From contig NZ_MHXN01000014.1 of NCBI RefSeq assembly GCF_001824475.1, positions 350,781 through 414,780 on the forward strand: a DNA stretch of 64,000 nucleotides, given 5' to 3'. A program made the translations under genes and the position numbers. This document shows positions 12,519 through 20,428 of the stretch, piece by piece. Positions within the stretch are counted from its first letter, which is position 1. Every line of letters starts with the position of its first letter. The notes below the pieces were generated by a model. That model made no database searches. It saw only the letters and a program-made list of their open reading frames with translations, and was not told the DNA's origin. The stretch comes from Phenylobacterium sp. RIFCSPHIGHO2_01_FULL_69_31. Lineage in GTDB: Bacteria > Pseudomonadota > Alphaproteobacteria > Caulobacterales > Caulobacteraceae.

Positions 12519-12735
12519 CAAGGACAGACGCGTGGCGATGGCGGCGTGGCGGCCAGCACGACGGCGCCGGTCGGCGGCTGTCGGGCGAGCGCCGGATCGG
12601 TCATCGCGATCCGTTCCGCGGACCAGGGGGGTGGACAAGGCGTCCCGCGGGTCTTTGCATCGGTCTGAAGCTAGCGACGAGAGCGTTCAAACCTGAAGTT
12701 CTCGCAGATGGCGAAGACACGCACGGGAGGCTCGG

Positions 12736-13176
12736 ATGGTGAAGGCTGATAACCGATCGGGATCGGCGGACGGCGAGCCGGTGCTCCTCTCCGGGGGCAA
12801 TCCGCAGATCCCCAAGGGCTATGGGGACGAACCCGTCCAGCGCTACATCGCCGCCATGCCGGGATGGAAGCGCCGCGTCGGGGAACGGCTCGACGCGCTG
12901 ATCGTCGGCGCCGTTCCCGGCGTGCAGAAGGCGGTGAAGTGGAACTCCCCCTTCTATGGCGTGGAGAAGGACGCCTGGTTCCTGAGCTTCCACTGCTTCA
13001 CCAAGTACGTGAAGGTCACCTTCTTCCGGGGCGCCTCGCTCGATCCGCGGCCACCCGGAGCATCCAAGCACGAGCAGGTCCGATATCTCGACATCCGTGA
13101 GGATGACGCCATCGACGAAGCGCAGTTCACCGACTGGCTGAAACAGGCGAGCCGCCTCCCCGGCGAACGGATGTGA
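12736..13176 (+). CDS. DUF1801 domain protein (YdhG-like)
   Basis: A 146-residue cytoplasmic protein whose middle matches the DUF1801/YdhG fold: a helix with PGWKRRVGERLDALI, then VPGVQKAVKWNSPFYGV, a strand-rich stretch FLSFHCFTKYVKVTFF and a C-terminal helix. Members are small stand-alone proteins found next to many different genes, and their biochemical role is not established. The GEP-SGGNPQIPKGYGD leader is common in this group. It is divergent from the TonB receptor and ends 13 bases from the convergent LysR gene. The family assignment is good; no function can be claimed. Confidence 0.8.
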   Translation: MVKADNRSGSADGEPVLLSGGNPQIPKGYGDEPVQRYIAAMPGWKRRVGERLDALIVGAVPGVQKAVKWNSPFYGVEKDAWFLSFHCFTKYVKVTFFRGASLDPRPPGASKHEQVRYLDIREDDAIDEAQFTDWLKQASRLPGERM

Positions 13177-13189
13177 GCGATTCGGCTCC

Positions 13190-14125
13190 CTATCCCTCAG
13201 CCAGCTGGTCGAGCATCCAGGACAGTCCGGCGTCGGCGAGGGCGGGGAGGGGAACCGTTGCGTTGAGGCGGAAGCGGCCGAGCGGCAGAGGCGGCTCCAG
13301 GCCGACCACGCCGAACCTTGGTCCGTATGTCGCCGCAAAACGCCGCGGTAAGGCGCACACCATGTCGGACTCGGCCACCAGGGTCAGGGCGAACATGAAA
13401 TTCGGCGCGGTGAGCGCGATCCGCCGCGCGCGGCCCTCGCGCGCCAGGACGACGTCGACGAAACCGTAGGGGTCGCCTGTGGCGGACACCACCAGATGCG
13501 GTAGGGCGCAATAGGCGTCGAGGTCGAGCCGGTCTGCGGCCGGGTGTCCCATGCGTACGGCGGCGACGAAATCCTCCTCGAAGACGGCTTGCCGGTGGAA
13601 GCGCACGGGGATGTCGTCGAGGGGGATGACGGCAATGTCGAGGGTCCGCGCTTCCAGCTCGTCGAAGGCGCCGCGCCAGGCGCGGACCGGGTTCGTCTCG
13701 CCTTCGAGCGGCAGCAACTGCCGTACGCCGAGATCGATGTGCGGGGCGGTGGACCTCAGCCGCGTGAGCAGAGGCGGTACGATGACCGCCGACACGCCGT
13801 CCGGGGCGCCCACGACGAAGCGGCGGCGGGAGCTCGCAGGATCGAACGGCGCGACGCTGGCCAGAACTCCGCGCGCACCCGCCAGGACCCCGGCGATGGG
13901 CTCCGCCAGCTGAACCGCGCGATCCGTGGGCGTGACGCCCCTGGGGGTCCGAATGAAGAGAGGATCGCCCAGCAACCGGCGCAGCCGGCCGAGGCCGTGA
14001 CTGACCGCCGAGGGCGAAAGGCTCAGTCGCTGCGCCGCGCGACCGACGTGGCGTTCCTCCAGCACCGCTTCGAACAGCACAAGCAGGTTGAGGTCCGCTC
14101 GGGATAGATCAATTTCATGCAGCAT
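13190..14125 (-). CDS. LysR-family transcriptional regulator
   Basis: A 311-residue regulator of usual LysR length. The N-terminal winged helix-turn-helix covers residues about 10-70 (LNLLVLFEAVLEERHVGRAAQRLSLSPSAVS), followed by RRLLGDPLFIRTPRGVTPT and a linker helix. The C-terminal periplasmic-binding-like effector domain spans about 95-305. LEERHVGRAA resembles the NodD/LinR-like and PcpR-like subgroup, whose members often respond to aromatic compounds, but the inducer is unknown here. It reads away from a Tat-exported NTF2-like protein; the 77-base gap between them holds an inverted repeat of LysR-box type, so control of that divergent gene is likely. Confidence 0.92.
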   Translation of the reverse strand: MLHEIDLSRADLNLLVLFEAVLEERHVGRAAQRLSLSPSAVSHGLGRLRRLLGDPLFIRTPRGVTPTDRAVQLAEPIAGVLAGARGVLASVAPFDPASSRRRFVVGAPDGVSAVIVPPLLTRLRSTAPHIDLGVRQLLPLEGETNPVRAWRGAFDELEARTLDIAVIPLDDIPVRFHRQAVFEEDFVAAVRMGHPAADRLDLDAYCALPHLVVSATGDPYGFVDVVLAREGRARRIALTAPNFMFALTLVAESDMVCALPRRFAATYGPRFGVVGLEPPLPLGRFRLNATVPLPALADAGLSWMLDQLAEG

Positions 14126-14141
14126 GTCGCTGCAGTCATAT

Positions 14142-14158
14142 CATTGGATTCAGCAATG
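14142..14158. promoter_or_regulatory. Candidate LysR operator (T-N11-A inverted repeat)
   Basis: CATTG (14142-14146) and CAATG (14154-14158) form an inverted repeat separated by 7 bases in the gap between the LysR start (14125) and the divergent start (14203). It contains the classic T-N11-A spacing (T14144 to A14156). The site lies 17 bases before the regulator's own start codon, as expected for autoregulation. No experimental support. Confidence 0.45.
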
Positions 14159-14202
14159 CGCTTCATGGCCATTCCTTCGTCATCGCAAGACGGAGCAAGA
14201 CC

Positions 14203-14706
14203 ATGTCCATATCCCGGCGCGCAGTGTGCGCAGGCGGTCTAGCGGCTGCGCCAGCCGCTATCGCGGCGGAGCCGACCCTCTCAGATCTCGTCAGGATGTC
14301 CGAAAGTGCGAACGACGCGCTGATGCGGGGCGACATCGACCGCTACCGGGCGCTCCTGCGCCTGGACGAGGATTTCGTGCTGATGTCGCCCTTTGGCGGT
14401 GAGCCCTCACGCCGCCCTGCGAACGAGGCGGCCTGGGCGTCGCTCGGTGCGTTGTTCGCGAACGGGTCGCTCACGCAGCAGCTCGTCCACGCGTGGAAAG
14501 GGGCCGATATGGCGACGCTGGCCGTGATCGAGCGCGCCCGCGTGGAGGTCGGGGGACTGCCGGCGCAGGACTGGGCCCTGCGGGTGACGCTGGTCTACCG
14601 CCGCTCCGCGGAGGGATGGGCGCTGGTTCACCGTCATGCGGATCCGCTGGCCCACGGCATCAGCCTGCGCCAGGCGGCGGCGCTTGGACGGGGCGCGACG
14701 CCATGA
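14203..14706 (+). CDS. Exported NTF2-like (DUF4440/SnoaL) protein
   Basis: A 167-residue protein with a short twin-arginine-type leader (MSISRRAVCAGGLAAAPAAIAAE), then a compact NTF2/SnoaL-like fold: helix with ESANDALMRGDIDRYRALL, strand DFVLMSPFGGEP, and late strands with LRVTLVYRRSAEGWALVHRHADPL, which is typical of DUF4440. Proteins of this fold are small ligand-binding or cyclase/isomerase-like enzymes, and the role cannot be specified. It is probably periplasmic. Its TGA overlaps the ATG of the next gene in an ATGA junction, so the two are translationally coupled and probably work together under the divergent LysR regulator. Confidence 0.8.
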   Translation: MSISRRAVCAGGLAAAPAAIAAEPTLSDLVRMSESANDALMRGDIDRYRALLRLDEDFVLMSPFGGEPSRRPANEAAWASLGALFANGSLTQQLVHAWKGADMATLAVIERARVEVGGLPAQDWALRVTLVYRRSAEGWALVHRHADPLAHGISLRQAAALGRGATP

Positions 14707-15146
14707 TGGCCGACCAATGGATTCTGAGCGGGTGGGTGGCCCTGGTGTTCTGGGTCTTGGGGCAGATCTGGTTTTGCCAGATCGTCATCTACCCCCTCTT
14801 CGCCAAGGTCGGCGAGGCCGAGTATGTCGCCTATCACCGCTTCTATTCCCGCCGCATTCCGTTGCCGGTCATCCTGCCGGGCTTTGCGAGTTTCCTGGCC
14901 CCCATCCCGTTGGCGTTATGGGGTCCGCCCGTCGCCGCGTGGATGAGCGCCGCGAACATCGCCGCCGGCGCCGTCGGGCTGGCGGTGACGGTGCTCCTGG
15001 CCATACCGCGTCACAACCGAATGGAACGGACCGGGCGCGACGCGGCGGTCATCGCTGAACTGGTTCGCTTCAACTGGCCGCGCACCCTATCCATCACGGC
15101 TCAGGCCGGGATCACGCTGGGCATGCTTTCGCAGGCGAGCGGGTGA
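14703..15146 (+). CDS. Small integral membrane protein of unknown function
   Basis: A 147-residue protein with about four hydrophobic segments (WVALVFWVLGQIWFCQIVIYPLF; PVILPGFASFLAPIPLALW; AANIAAGAVGLAVTVLLAI; a C-terminal TLSITAQAGITLGML) and a conserved-looking cytoplasmic loop IPRHNRMERTGRDAAVIAELVRFNWPRT. The NxxRT/FNWPRT pattern resembles small four-helix DUF1772-like membrane proteins. The ATG at 14703 overlaps the stop of the upstream NTF2-like gene by four bases; a second Met follows at once. The coding frame extends upstream without a start that fits, so this start is preferred. The function is unknown. Confidence 0.78.
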   Translation: MMADQWILSGWVALVFWVLGQIWFCQIVIYPLFAKVGEAEYVAYHRFYSRRIPLPVILPGFASFLAPIPLALWGPPVAAWMSAANIAAGAVGLAVTVLLAIPRHNRMERTGRDAAVIAELVRFNWPRTLSITAQAGITLGMLSQASG

Positions 15147-15167
15147 CGATGGTCTGCGTGGCTGCTT

Positions 15168-16268
15168 TTATCTCGACGGCGGGGCGCCGCTTTCCGTCAC
15201 CGCCACCCGGCGAACCGCCGCGCCGCGCTCGTACCAGCCCCGGCTGCGGTTCACGATCGCCACTACGGTCAGCATGACCGGCACCTCCACCAGCACGCCC
15301 ACCACCGTGGCCAGGGCCGCGCCCGACGAGAAGCCGAAGAGGCTGATGGCGGCGGCGACGGCGAGCTCGAAGAAGTTGCTGGCGCCGATCAGGGCGGATG
15401 GGCCGGCGACGCAATGCGCCTCGCCGGTGGCCCGGTTCAGCAGGTAGGCAAGGCCCGCGTTGAGATAGACTTGGATCAGGATGGGCACGGCCAGCATGGC
15501 GATGATCGCCGGCTGCGAGAGGATCTGTTCGCCCTGGAAGCCGAACAGCAGGACCAGCGTCGCGAGCAGGGCCGTGAGCGAGACGGGGCCGATCCGCGCC
15601 AGGACCCGCTGCAGCTCCGCCTCCCCGCCGCGGCGCAGCAGGGCCTTGCGCAGGAGCTGGGCCAGGACGACCGGGACGACGATGTAGAGTCCCACCGACA
15701 GCAGCAGCGTCTCCCAGGGGACGGTGATCGCCGAGAGGCCGAGCAGCAGGCCGACGATCGGCGCGAAGGCCACGATCATGATGGCGTCGTTCACCGCCAC
15801 CTGGCTGAGCGTGAAATTGGGTTCGCCCCGGGTCAGGTTGCTCCAAACGAACACCATGGCGGTGCACGGCGCGGCGGCCAGCAGGATCAGTCCGGCGACA
15901 TAGCTGTCGATCTGGTCTGCCGGCAGGTAGGGACGGAACAGCCAGCCGATGAAGATGGCGCCCAGGGCGGCCATGGAGAACGGCTTCACCGCCCAGTTGA
16001 CGAACAGGGTGACGCCGATGCCGCGCCAGTGCCGGCTCACCGCGCGCATGGCGCCGAAGTCGACCTTCATCAGCATCGGCACGATCATCAGCCAGATCAG
16101 CCCCGCAACCGGCAGGTTCACCCGGGCGACCTCGGCCGCGCCGATGGCCTGGAAGGCGGCGGGGAAGAGATGGCCGAGCCCGACGCCGGTCACGATGCAG
16201 AGGCCCACCCAGACAGTGAGGAACCGCTCGAAGCGCGACATGGGCCGGGGCGCGTCTTGGCTGCTCAC
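15168..16268 (-). CDS. acr3: Arsenite efflux transporter, ACR3 family
   Basis: A 366-residue inner-membrane transporter with about ten hydrophobic segments, the typical ACR3 length. Typical family stretches are visible: LIWLMIVPMLMKVDF, VNWAVKPFSMAALG, LAAAPCTAMVFVWSNLTRGEPNFTLSQVAVNDAIM (contains the conserved Cys of the fourth membrane segment, required for arsenite transport in characterised ACR3 proteins) and SALIGASNFFELAVA. It exports As(III), and possibly Sb(III), using the proton motive force. Its start overlaps the end of the upstream arsR by four bases (ATGA), so it is co-transcribed with and repressed by that ArsR. Confidence 0.95.
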   Translation of the reverse strand: MSSQDAPRPMSRFERFLTVWVGLCIVTGVGLGHLFPAAFQAIGAAEVARVNLPVAGLIWLMIVPMLMKVDFGAMRAVSRHWRGIGVTLFVNWAVKPFSMAALGAIFIGWLFRPYLPADQIDSYVAGLILLAAAPCTAMVFVWSNLTRGEPNFTLSQVAVNDAIMIVAFAPIVGLLLGLSAITVPWETLLLSVGLYIVVPVVLAQLLRKALLRRGGEAELQRVLARIGPVSLTALLATLVLLFGFQGEQILSQPAIIAMLAVPILIQVYLNAGLAYLLNRATGEAHCVAGPSALIGASNFFELAVAAAISLFGFSSGAALATVVGVLVEVPVMLTVVAIVNRSRGWYERGAAVRRVAVTESGAPPSR

Positions 16269-16609
16269 TGGGCGGCCTCGCAGCGCTGGCCGGCGATCGA
16301 GGCGAGGGGCGCGCAGATCTCCGGCGCTCCGCCGCAGCAGTCTTCCATCAGGAAGGCCAGCAGCTCGCGCATGGCGTCGTAGTTCGCTGTGTAGATGATC
16401 GAGCGACCGTCCCGTCGCGACGCGATCAGGCCCGCGTGGCTCAGGATGTTGAGGTTCGCGGAAAGGGAGCTAGGCGGCGATCCCAGCGCCCGCGCGATCT
16501 CGCCGGCGGCCAGGCCCTCGGGGCCGCGTTGGACCAGCAATCGGAACACGGCGAGCCGGCCATCGTGGGCCAGGGCGGACAGGCGGGGGACGGCGGATTT
16601 CACTTCCAT
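16265..16609 (-). CDS. arsR: ArsR-family metalloregulator, acr3-linked
   Basis: A winged-helix repressor of 114 residues. The DNA-recognition helix is around SPPSSLSANLNILSHAGLI (residues 44-62), followed by the wing RRDGRSIIYTAN. Cys residues lie only in the C-terminal part: the pair C91-C92 (MEDCCGG), C99 and C110, which suggests a C-terminal As(III) site rather than the N-terminal-helix site (CxCxxC-like) of the E. coli plasmid protein. The ELAFLMEDCC ending is typical of the chromosomal arsR genes found with ACR3. It is divergent from arsI across a 99-base promoter region and translationally coupled to acr3. Confidence 0.93.
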   Translation of the reverse strand: MEVKSAVPRLSALAHDGRLAVFRLLVQRGPEGLAAGEIARALGSPPSSLSANLNILSHAGLIASRRDGRSIIYTANYDAMRELLAFLMEDCCGGAPEICAPLASIAGQRCEAAQ

Positions 16610-16615
16610 GATTCC

Positions 16616-16680
16616 ATCATAGCAGAATTATCGAAAGAAACGGCTTGACAGTCCGTAGGCATGATATACTTCGAAGAAAC
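16616..16680. promoter_or_regulatory. Divergent ars promoter region
   Basis: For arsI, TTGACA (16645-16650) and TATACT (16665-16670) are separated by 14 bases, within the short spacing of Caulobacter-type housekeeping promoters. For arsR on the other strand a TATGAT -10 box lies at 16616-16621, very close to the ATG, suggesting a nearly leaderless message. Direct repeats TCGAAAGAAAC (16631-16641) and TCGAAGAAAC (16671-16680) are about four helical turns apart, and CTTCGAAG (16669-16676) is palindromic. They are candidate ArsR sites because they overlap or flank the boxes. Confidence 0.45.
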
Positions 16681-16708
16681 CAGAAATGTAGTTCTTTGGA
16701 GACGTCCC

Positions 16709-17179
16709 ATGAAGCGCATGCACCTCCACGTGAGCGTTCCCGACCTCGCCCAGTCGATGCAGTTCTACGAAACCCTGTTCGGCGCGCCGCCGACGGTGGT
16801 GAAGGACGACTACGCCAAGTGGCAGCTCGACGATCCGCTGGCGAATTTCGCCATCTCCGCGCGCGGGGCGGCGGTCGGCGTCGACCACGTCGGCATCCAG
16901 ACGGAGACGGCGGAAGAACTGGCCGCGCTGGCCGGCCGCTTGAAGGCGGCGGGCGCCGAGACGTTCGACCAGACCGCCACGGCCTGCTGCTATGCCCGGT
17001 CGGACAAGAGCTGGGTCAACGACCCGGCCGGCGTCCGCTGGGAGACGTTCTACACCTTCGGCGAGGCGACCACCTACGGCGAGGATCCGGAACTGCTCGC
17101 CGCCGCGCCCGCGGCGGACGCATCGGCCACGGCCTGCTGCGGCGCGGCTCCGAAGACCGAGGCGCCGGCCTGCTGCTGA
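16709..17179 (+). CDS. arsI: ArsI-type C-As lyase (CadI/ArsI family, VOC fold)
   Basis: A type I extradiol-dioxygenase-fold protein of 156 residues that resembles ArsI, which uses Fe(II) and O2 to break the C-As bond of trivalent organoarsenicals such as methylarsenite. Metal ligands expected for the family are present: an N-terminal His (H5 or H7 in MHLHVSV), H60 (VDHVGIQ) and E112 (RWETFYTFG). The substrate-binding vicinal pair is C93-C94 (TACCYA). Unusually, the tail adds two more vicinal pairs, C143-C144 and C155-C156. The ATG at 16709 has a GGAG ribosome site 8 bases upstream; an upstream in-frame ATG at 16661 overlaps the promoter and is rejected. The product arsenite would leave through ACR3. 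Confidence 0.88.
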   Translation: MKRMHLHVSVPDLAQSMQFYETLFGAPPTVVKDDYAKWQLDDPLANFAISARGAAVGVDHVGIQTETAEELAALAGRLKAAGAETFDQTATACCYARSDKSWVNDPAGVRWETFYTFGEATTYGEDPELLAAAPAADASATACCGAAPKTEAPACC

Positions 17180-17229
17180 CGCGGCGGGCTCGATTGACCG
17201 GCCGGCCAGGCGGGACCTACACGGACAGT

Positions 17230-17547
17230 ATGTCGGTCCTTCCTGAACGCGACGCCGTCGCCGGGCTCGCCGCCCTGGGCAGCCCGACACGGCTGCGCCT
17301 GTTCCGGCTGCTGGTGCGGGCCGGCGAGCCGGGGGCCAAGGTTACCGACCTTGTCCGGCTGATGGCGACGCCCGCCTCGACCCTGTCGCATCACCTCCTG
17401 GCCCTCACCCGCGCCGGCCTTGTGCGCCAGGAGCGCCGGGGGCGGGAGGTGATCTGCACGGCCGACTACGCCCGGGTGGCCGCCCTCGCGGCATACCTCA
17501 CCGACTCCTGCTGTGTGGGCTTGGACGGCGCGGACCCGAAGGACTGA
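17230..17547 (+). CDS. Second ArsR-family metalloregulator, arsI-linked
   Basis: A 105-residue winged-helix repressor. The recognition helix lies near TPASTLSHHLLALTRAGLV (residues 47-65) with wing QERRGREVICTAD. It carries C94-C95 at its C-terminus (TDSCCVG), like the acr3-linked ArsR, and one more Cys at 76. It is clearly a different subfamily from the divergent ArsR (GSPTRLRLFRLLVRAGE and LSHHLLAL against HDGRLAVFRLLVQRG and LSANLNIL). The frame is open far upstream, but the ATG at 17230, 50 bases after arsI, gives the normal N-terminus. It is probably in the arsI transcript and could respond to methylated rather than inorganic arsenic; that last point is inference. Confidence 0.85.
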   Translation: MSVLPERDAVAGLAALGSPTRLRLFRLLVRAGEPGAKVTDLVRLMATPASTLSHHLLALTRAGLVRQERRGREVICTADYARVAALAAYLTDSCCVGLDGADPKD

Positions 17548-17616
17548 GGGCGCGGGGCGCGCTCTCTCCTTGGGAGCAGAGGGCCGCGGGTTCAGGGTGC
17601 GGCCCGGAGGATTCCC

Positions 17617-18033
17617 ATGCGCAACCTGCTCGCCGCCACGCTTTTCCTTGCAGCCCTTGCCGCTGGCCCCGCCACTGCCGCGCCGCCCGCCGTCATCGTC
17701 GACGAGACCAAGGTGGTGCGGCAGGAGCCGCCGCCGCACGGCGCGATCGGGATGAGCACCGCCTACCGGATCAGCGACGCCGTGCCGAACCGGACCATGG
17801 AGTTCCGCAAGCGCGTGCTGCACGTGGGGGCGGCCATCGGCCCGCACCCGATCGCCCACGACGAGGTCTACTACGTGCTGGCCGGCGAAGGCGAAGTCGT
17901 CTCCGACGGCGTGAAGGCGCGGCTGACCCCGGGTATGGCGGCCTACCTCTACACGGGCGCGGTGGTGGGCATCCGTCAGACCGGCGCCGACGAGCTCGCG
18001 CTGATCATATCGTACCCGGTGGTGAAGCCCTGA
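17617..18033 (+). CDS. Exported cupin-domain protein
   Basis: A 138-residue protein with a clear signal peptide (MRNLLAATLFLAALAAGPATA, cleavage near residue 21-22) followed by a single small beta-barrel cupin. Cupin motif 1 is visible as GPHPIAHDEVYYVLAGEGEVVSDG (two His and a Glu in the usual metal-binding spacing) and motif 2 as LTPGMAAYLYTGAVVGIRQTG, in which the usual His is replaced. The metal site may therefore be incomplete. It is periplasmic by prediction, and the role is unknown. It follows the ars cluster on the same strand with a 69-base gap, so membership of that transcript is possible but not supported by any shared function. Confidence 0.85.
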   Translation: MRNLLAATLFLAALAAGPATAAPPAVIVDETKVVRQEPPPHGAIGMSTAYRISDAVPNRTMEFRKRVLHVGAAIGPHPIAHDEVYYVLAGEGEVVSDGVKARLTPGMAAYLYTGAVVGIRQTGADELALIISYPVVKP

Positions 18034-18181
18034 GGTTCGCACAACACTGTTGCGTCGCGATCACGCTGCGCGACAGAATTGTGACATACCGGCCGAGACC
18101 GCACGCGCGAGCGCCCGGCGTGGTGTAGCTAGGGCCTCGGAAGGCGAGCTCCCAGTCGCCTGAAGAACCAGAGGTCCTCTC

Positions 18182-20419
18182 ATGAAGACGCCCGCGTCGC
18201 TGCGCGCCCTGTTGGCTGCCAGCGCCTCCGTCACTGTGTTTGCGTTGACGTCCCCGGCCATGGCGGCTCAGGCCGACACCGAAGTGGGCGAGGTGCTGGT
18301 CACCGCCCAGAAGAAATCCGAGAACATCAACGACGTACCGCTGGCGGTGACCGCGGTGAGCGGCGAGAAGCTGGACGCGATCCGCTCCTCCGGCGGCGAC
18401 ATCCGGGTCTTCTCGGCCCGCGTCCCCAGCCTGACCATGGAGTCCAGCTTCGGCCGGACCTTCCCGCGCCCCTACATCCGCGGCCTGGGCAATACCGACT
18501 TCGACCTGAACGCCAGCCAGCCGGTCTCCTTCGTCTATGACGAGGTCGTGCTCGAGACCCCGGTGCTGAAGGGCTTCCCGCTGTTCGACATCGACCAGGT
18601 CGAAGTGCTGAAGGGCCCGCAAGGCACCCTGTTCGGCCGCAACACGCCTGCCGGCGTGCTGAAGTTCGACAGCGCCAAGCCGACCCAGACCTTCGAAGGC
18701 TACGCCCAGGCGTCCTACGCCACCCATTCCACGATCAACGCCGAGGGCGCGGCCTCCGGCCCGATCGTCGAGGGGCTGCTGGCCGGCCGCCTGTCGGCCA
18801 TCTACCAGCACCGCGACAACTGGGTGGACAACACCCTGACCCCCAAGAAGAACGACAGCGAGGGCTACGACCAGTTCGCCATCCGCGGCCAGCTGCTGTT
18901 CACCCCGACCGAAGACCTCTCGGCGCTGCTGAACCTGCACTACCAGCACCTGGACGGCACCCCGCGGGTCTTCCGGGCCAACATCATCCAGCCTGGCACC
19001 AACAACTTCGTCCCGGGCTTCAAGCGCGACGAGATCAGCCAGGACGCCCAGGGCCGCGCGGTCCAGAAGATCGAGTCCGCCGGCGCCAGCCTGAAGCTGG
19101 ACTACGACTTCGGCGAGGGCATGCCGACCCTGACCTCGATCACCGCCTATGAGCGGGTCGACGCCTATTCGCGCGGCGACATCGACGGCGGCTTTGGCGC
19201 GGTCTTCGCCCCGCCCTCCGGCCCGGGCTTCATCCCGTTCCCGGCGGAAAGCGCGGACGGCATCCCGTTCCACCGCCAGTTCACCCAGGAAGTGCGTCTG
19301 GCCGGCCAGAACGGCCCGCTCGGCTACACCGTCGGGGCTTTCTATTTCAATGAAAGCATCAAGATCGACAGCTTCGACTACAACACCCTGGCTGGCGGCG
19401 CCCTGCAGGGCTACGCCTATCAGAACCAGAAGAGCGAGAGCTGGGCGCTGTTCGCGAACCTGGACTACGACGTCAGCGAGCGGCTGAACGTCGGCGGCGG
19501 CATCCGCTATTCCGACGACAAGAAGGACTTCCTGGCCCAGCGCACGCTGTCGCCGTTCGGCGCCCCGGCCACGGCCATCCTGCGTGCGAACCCGGACACC
19601 AGCGAGGTCAGCTTCAATGTCAACGCCACCTATGCGGTGAGCGACGACGTGAACGTCTACGCCCGCGTGGCCCGCGGCTATCGCGCCCCATCGATCCAGG
19701 GCCGCCTGGTGTTCGGCGACACGCTGTCGGTCGCCGACAAGGAGACGGTGATGTCGTACGAGGCTGGCGTGAAGGGCACGCTGCCCAACGCCCGCGCCCG
19801 CTTCGACGCCGCCGTGTTCTATTACCGCGCGAACGACCTGCAGATCACCGCGGTCGGCGGGGGCGCGAACTTCAACCGCCTGCTCAACGCCGACAAGGCG
19901 GTGGGCTACGGCTTCGAGTTCAACGCCGAGGCCGAGCCGGTGGACCGCCTCGTCCTGACGGCGGGCCTCTCGTACAACAACACCGAGATCAAGGATCCGA
20001 ACCTGTTCACCCAGCCCTGCGGCGGCGGCTGCACGGTGCTGGATCCGGCGGGCCCGATCGCCGGCACGGTGCGCATCGACGGCAACAGCCTGCCGAATGC
20101 GCCCAAGTGGATCGCCAACGTGACGGCGGGCTACTCGTGGCCGGTGGGCGAGGGCGAGATCTTCGTCTTCACCGACTGGGCCTACCGCTCCAAGGTCAAC
20201 TTCTTCCTCTACCAGTCGGCCGAGTTCAGCGACGACAAGCTGCTGGAAGGCGGTCTGCGTCTGGGCTACCGCGCGCCGGGCGAGCGTTGGGAAGTGGCCG
20301 CCTTCGGCCGCAACATCACCAACGACAAGTCGCTGGAAGGCGGCATCGACTTCAACAACCTGACCGGCTTCGTGAACGACCCGCGCATCATCGGCGTGGA
20401 AGTGAAGACGAAGTTCTAG
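18182..20419 (+). CDS. TonB-dependent outer-membrane receptor
   Basis: A 745-residue receptor. The signal peptide is LRALLAASASVTVFALTSPAMAAQ, with the TonB box region just after it (EVGEVLVTAQKKSENINDVPLAVTAV). The plug has RPYIRGLGNTDFD and VEVLKGPQGTLFGRNTPAGVLKF. The barrel includes ARVARGYRAPSIQGR and ends GVEVKTKF with the terminal aromatic expected for BAM assembly. It resembles the large Sphingomonad/Caulobacter receptor group that takes up plant-derived or other complex carbon, but the substrate is unknown and no partner gene adjoins it. A 148-base upstream gap holds short inverted repeats of doubtful meaning. A palindromic repeat block follows the stop codon. Confidence 0.93.
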   Translation: MKTPASLRALLAASASVTVFALTSPAMAAQADTEVGEVLVTAQKKSENINDVPLAVTAVSGEKLDAIRSSGGDIRVFSARVPSLTMESSFGRTFPRPYIRGLGNTDFDLNASQPVSFVYDEVVLETPVLKGFPLFDIDQVEVLKGPQGTLFGRNTPAGVLKFDSAKPTQTFEGYAQASYATHSTINAEGAASGPIVEGLLAGRLSAIYQHRDNWVDNTLTPKKNDSEGYDQFAIRGQLLFTPTEDLSALLNLHYQHLDGTPRVFRANIIQPGTNNFVPGFKRDEISQDAQGRAVQKIESAGASLKLDYDFGEGMPTLTSITAYERVDAYSRGDIDGGFGAVFAPPSGPGFIPFPAESADGIPFHRQFTQEVRLAGQNGPLGYTVGAFYFNESIKIDSFDYNTLAGGALQGYAYQNQKSESWALFANLDYDVSERLNVGGGIRYSDDKKDFLAQRTLSPFGAPATAILRANPDTSEVSFNVNATYAVSDDVNVYARVARGYRAPSIQGRLVFGDTLSVADKETVMSYEAGVKGTLPNARARFDAAVFYYRANDLQITAVGGGANFNRLLNADKAVGYGFEFNAEAEPVDRLVLTAGLSYNNTEIKDPNLFTQPCGGGCTVLDPAGPIAGTVRIDGNSLPNAPKWIANVTAGYSWPVGEGEIFVFTDWAYRSKVNFFLYQSAEFSDDKLLEGGLRLGYRAPGERWEVAAFGRNITNDKSLEGGIDFNNLTGFVNDPRIIGVEVKTKF

Positions 20420-20428
20420 GCTGAAGTT

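Noticed and set aside
12519-12638. An N-terminal extension of the STN-type TonB receptor to 12638
   Set aside because: The extra 40 residues are Arg/Asp-rich, unlike any leader, and lie in front of a normal signal sequence. Base use resembles noncoding DNA.
10503-12668. A 721-codon plus-strand frame opposite the STN-type TonB receptor
   Set aside because: Antisense shadow of the receptor. No start context, domain or signal peptide is visible.
16608-16620. ATGAT-TCC-ATCAT inverted repeat at the arsR start codon
   Set aside because: Short arms, and one arm covers the start codon itself. The direct repeats further upstream are better operator candidates.
18042-18074. Inverted repeats CAAC/GTTG and GTCGCG/CGCGAC upstream of the second TonB receptor
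   Set aside because: Arms are only 4 and 6 bases, which is common by chance in this composition, and no regulator gene is adjacent. Not listed as a site.
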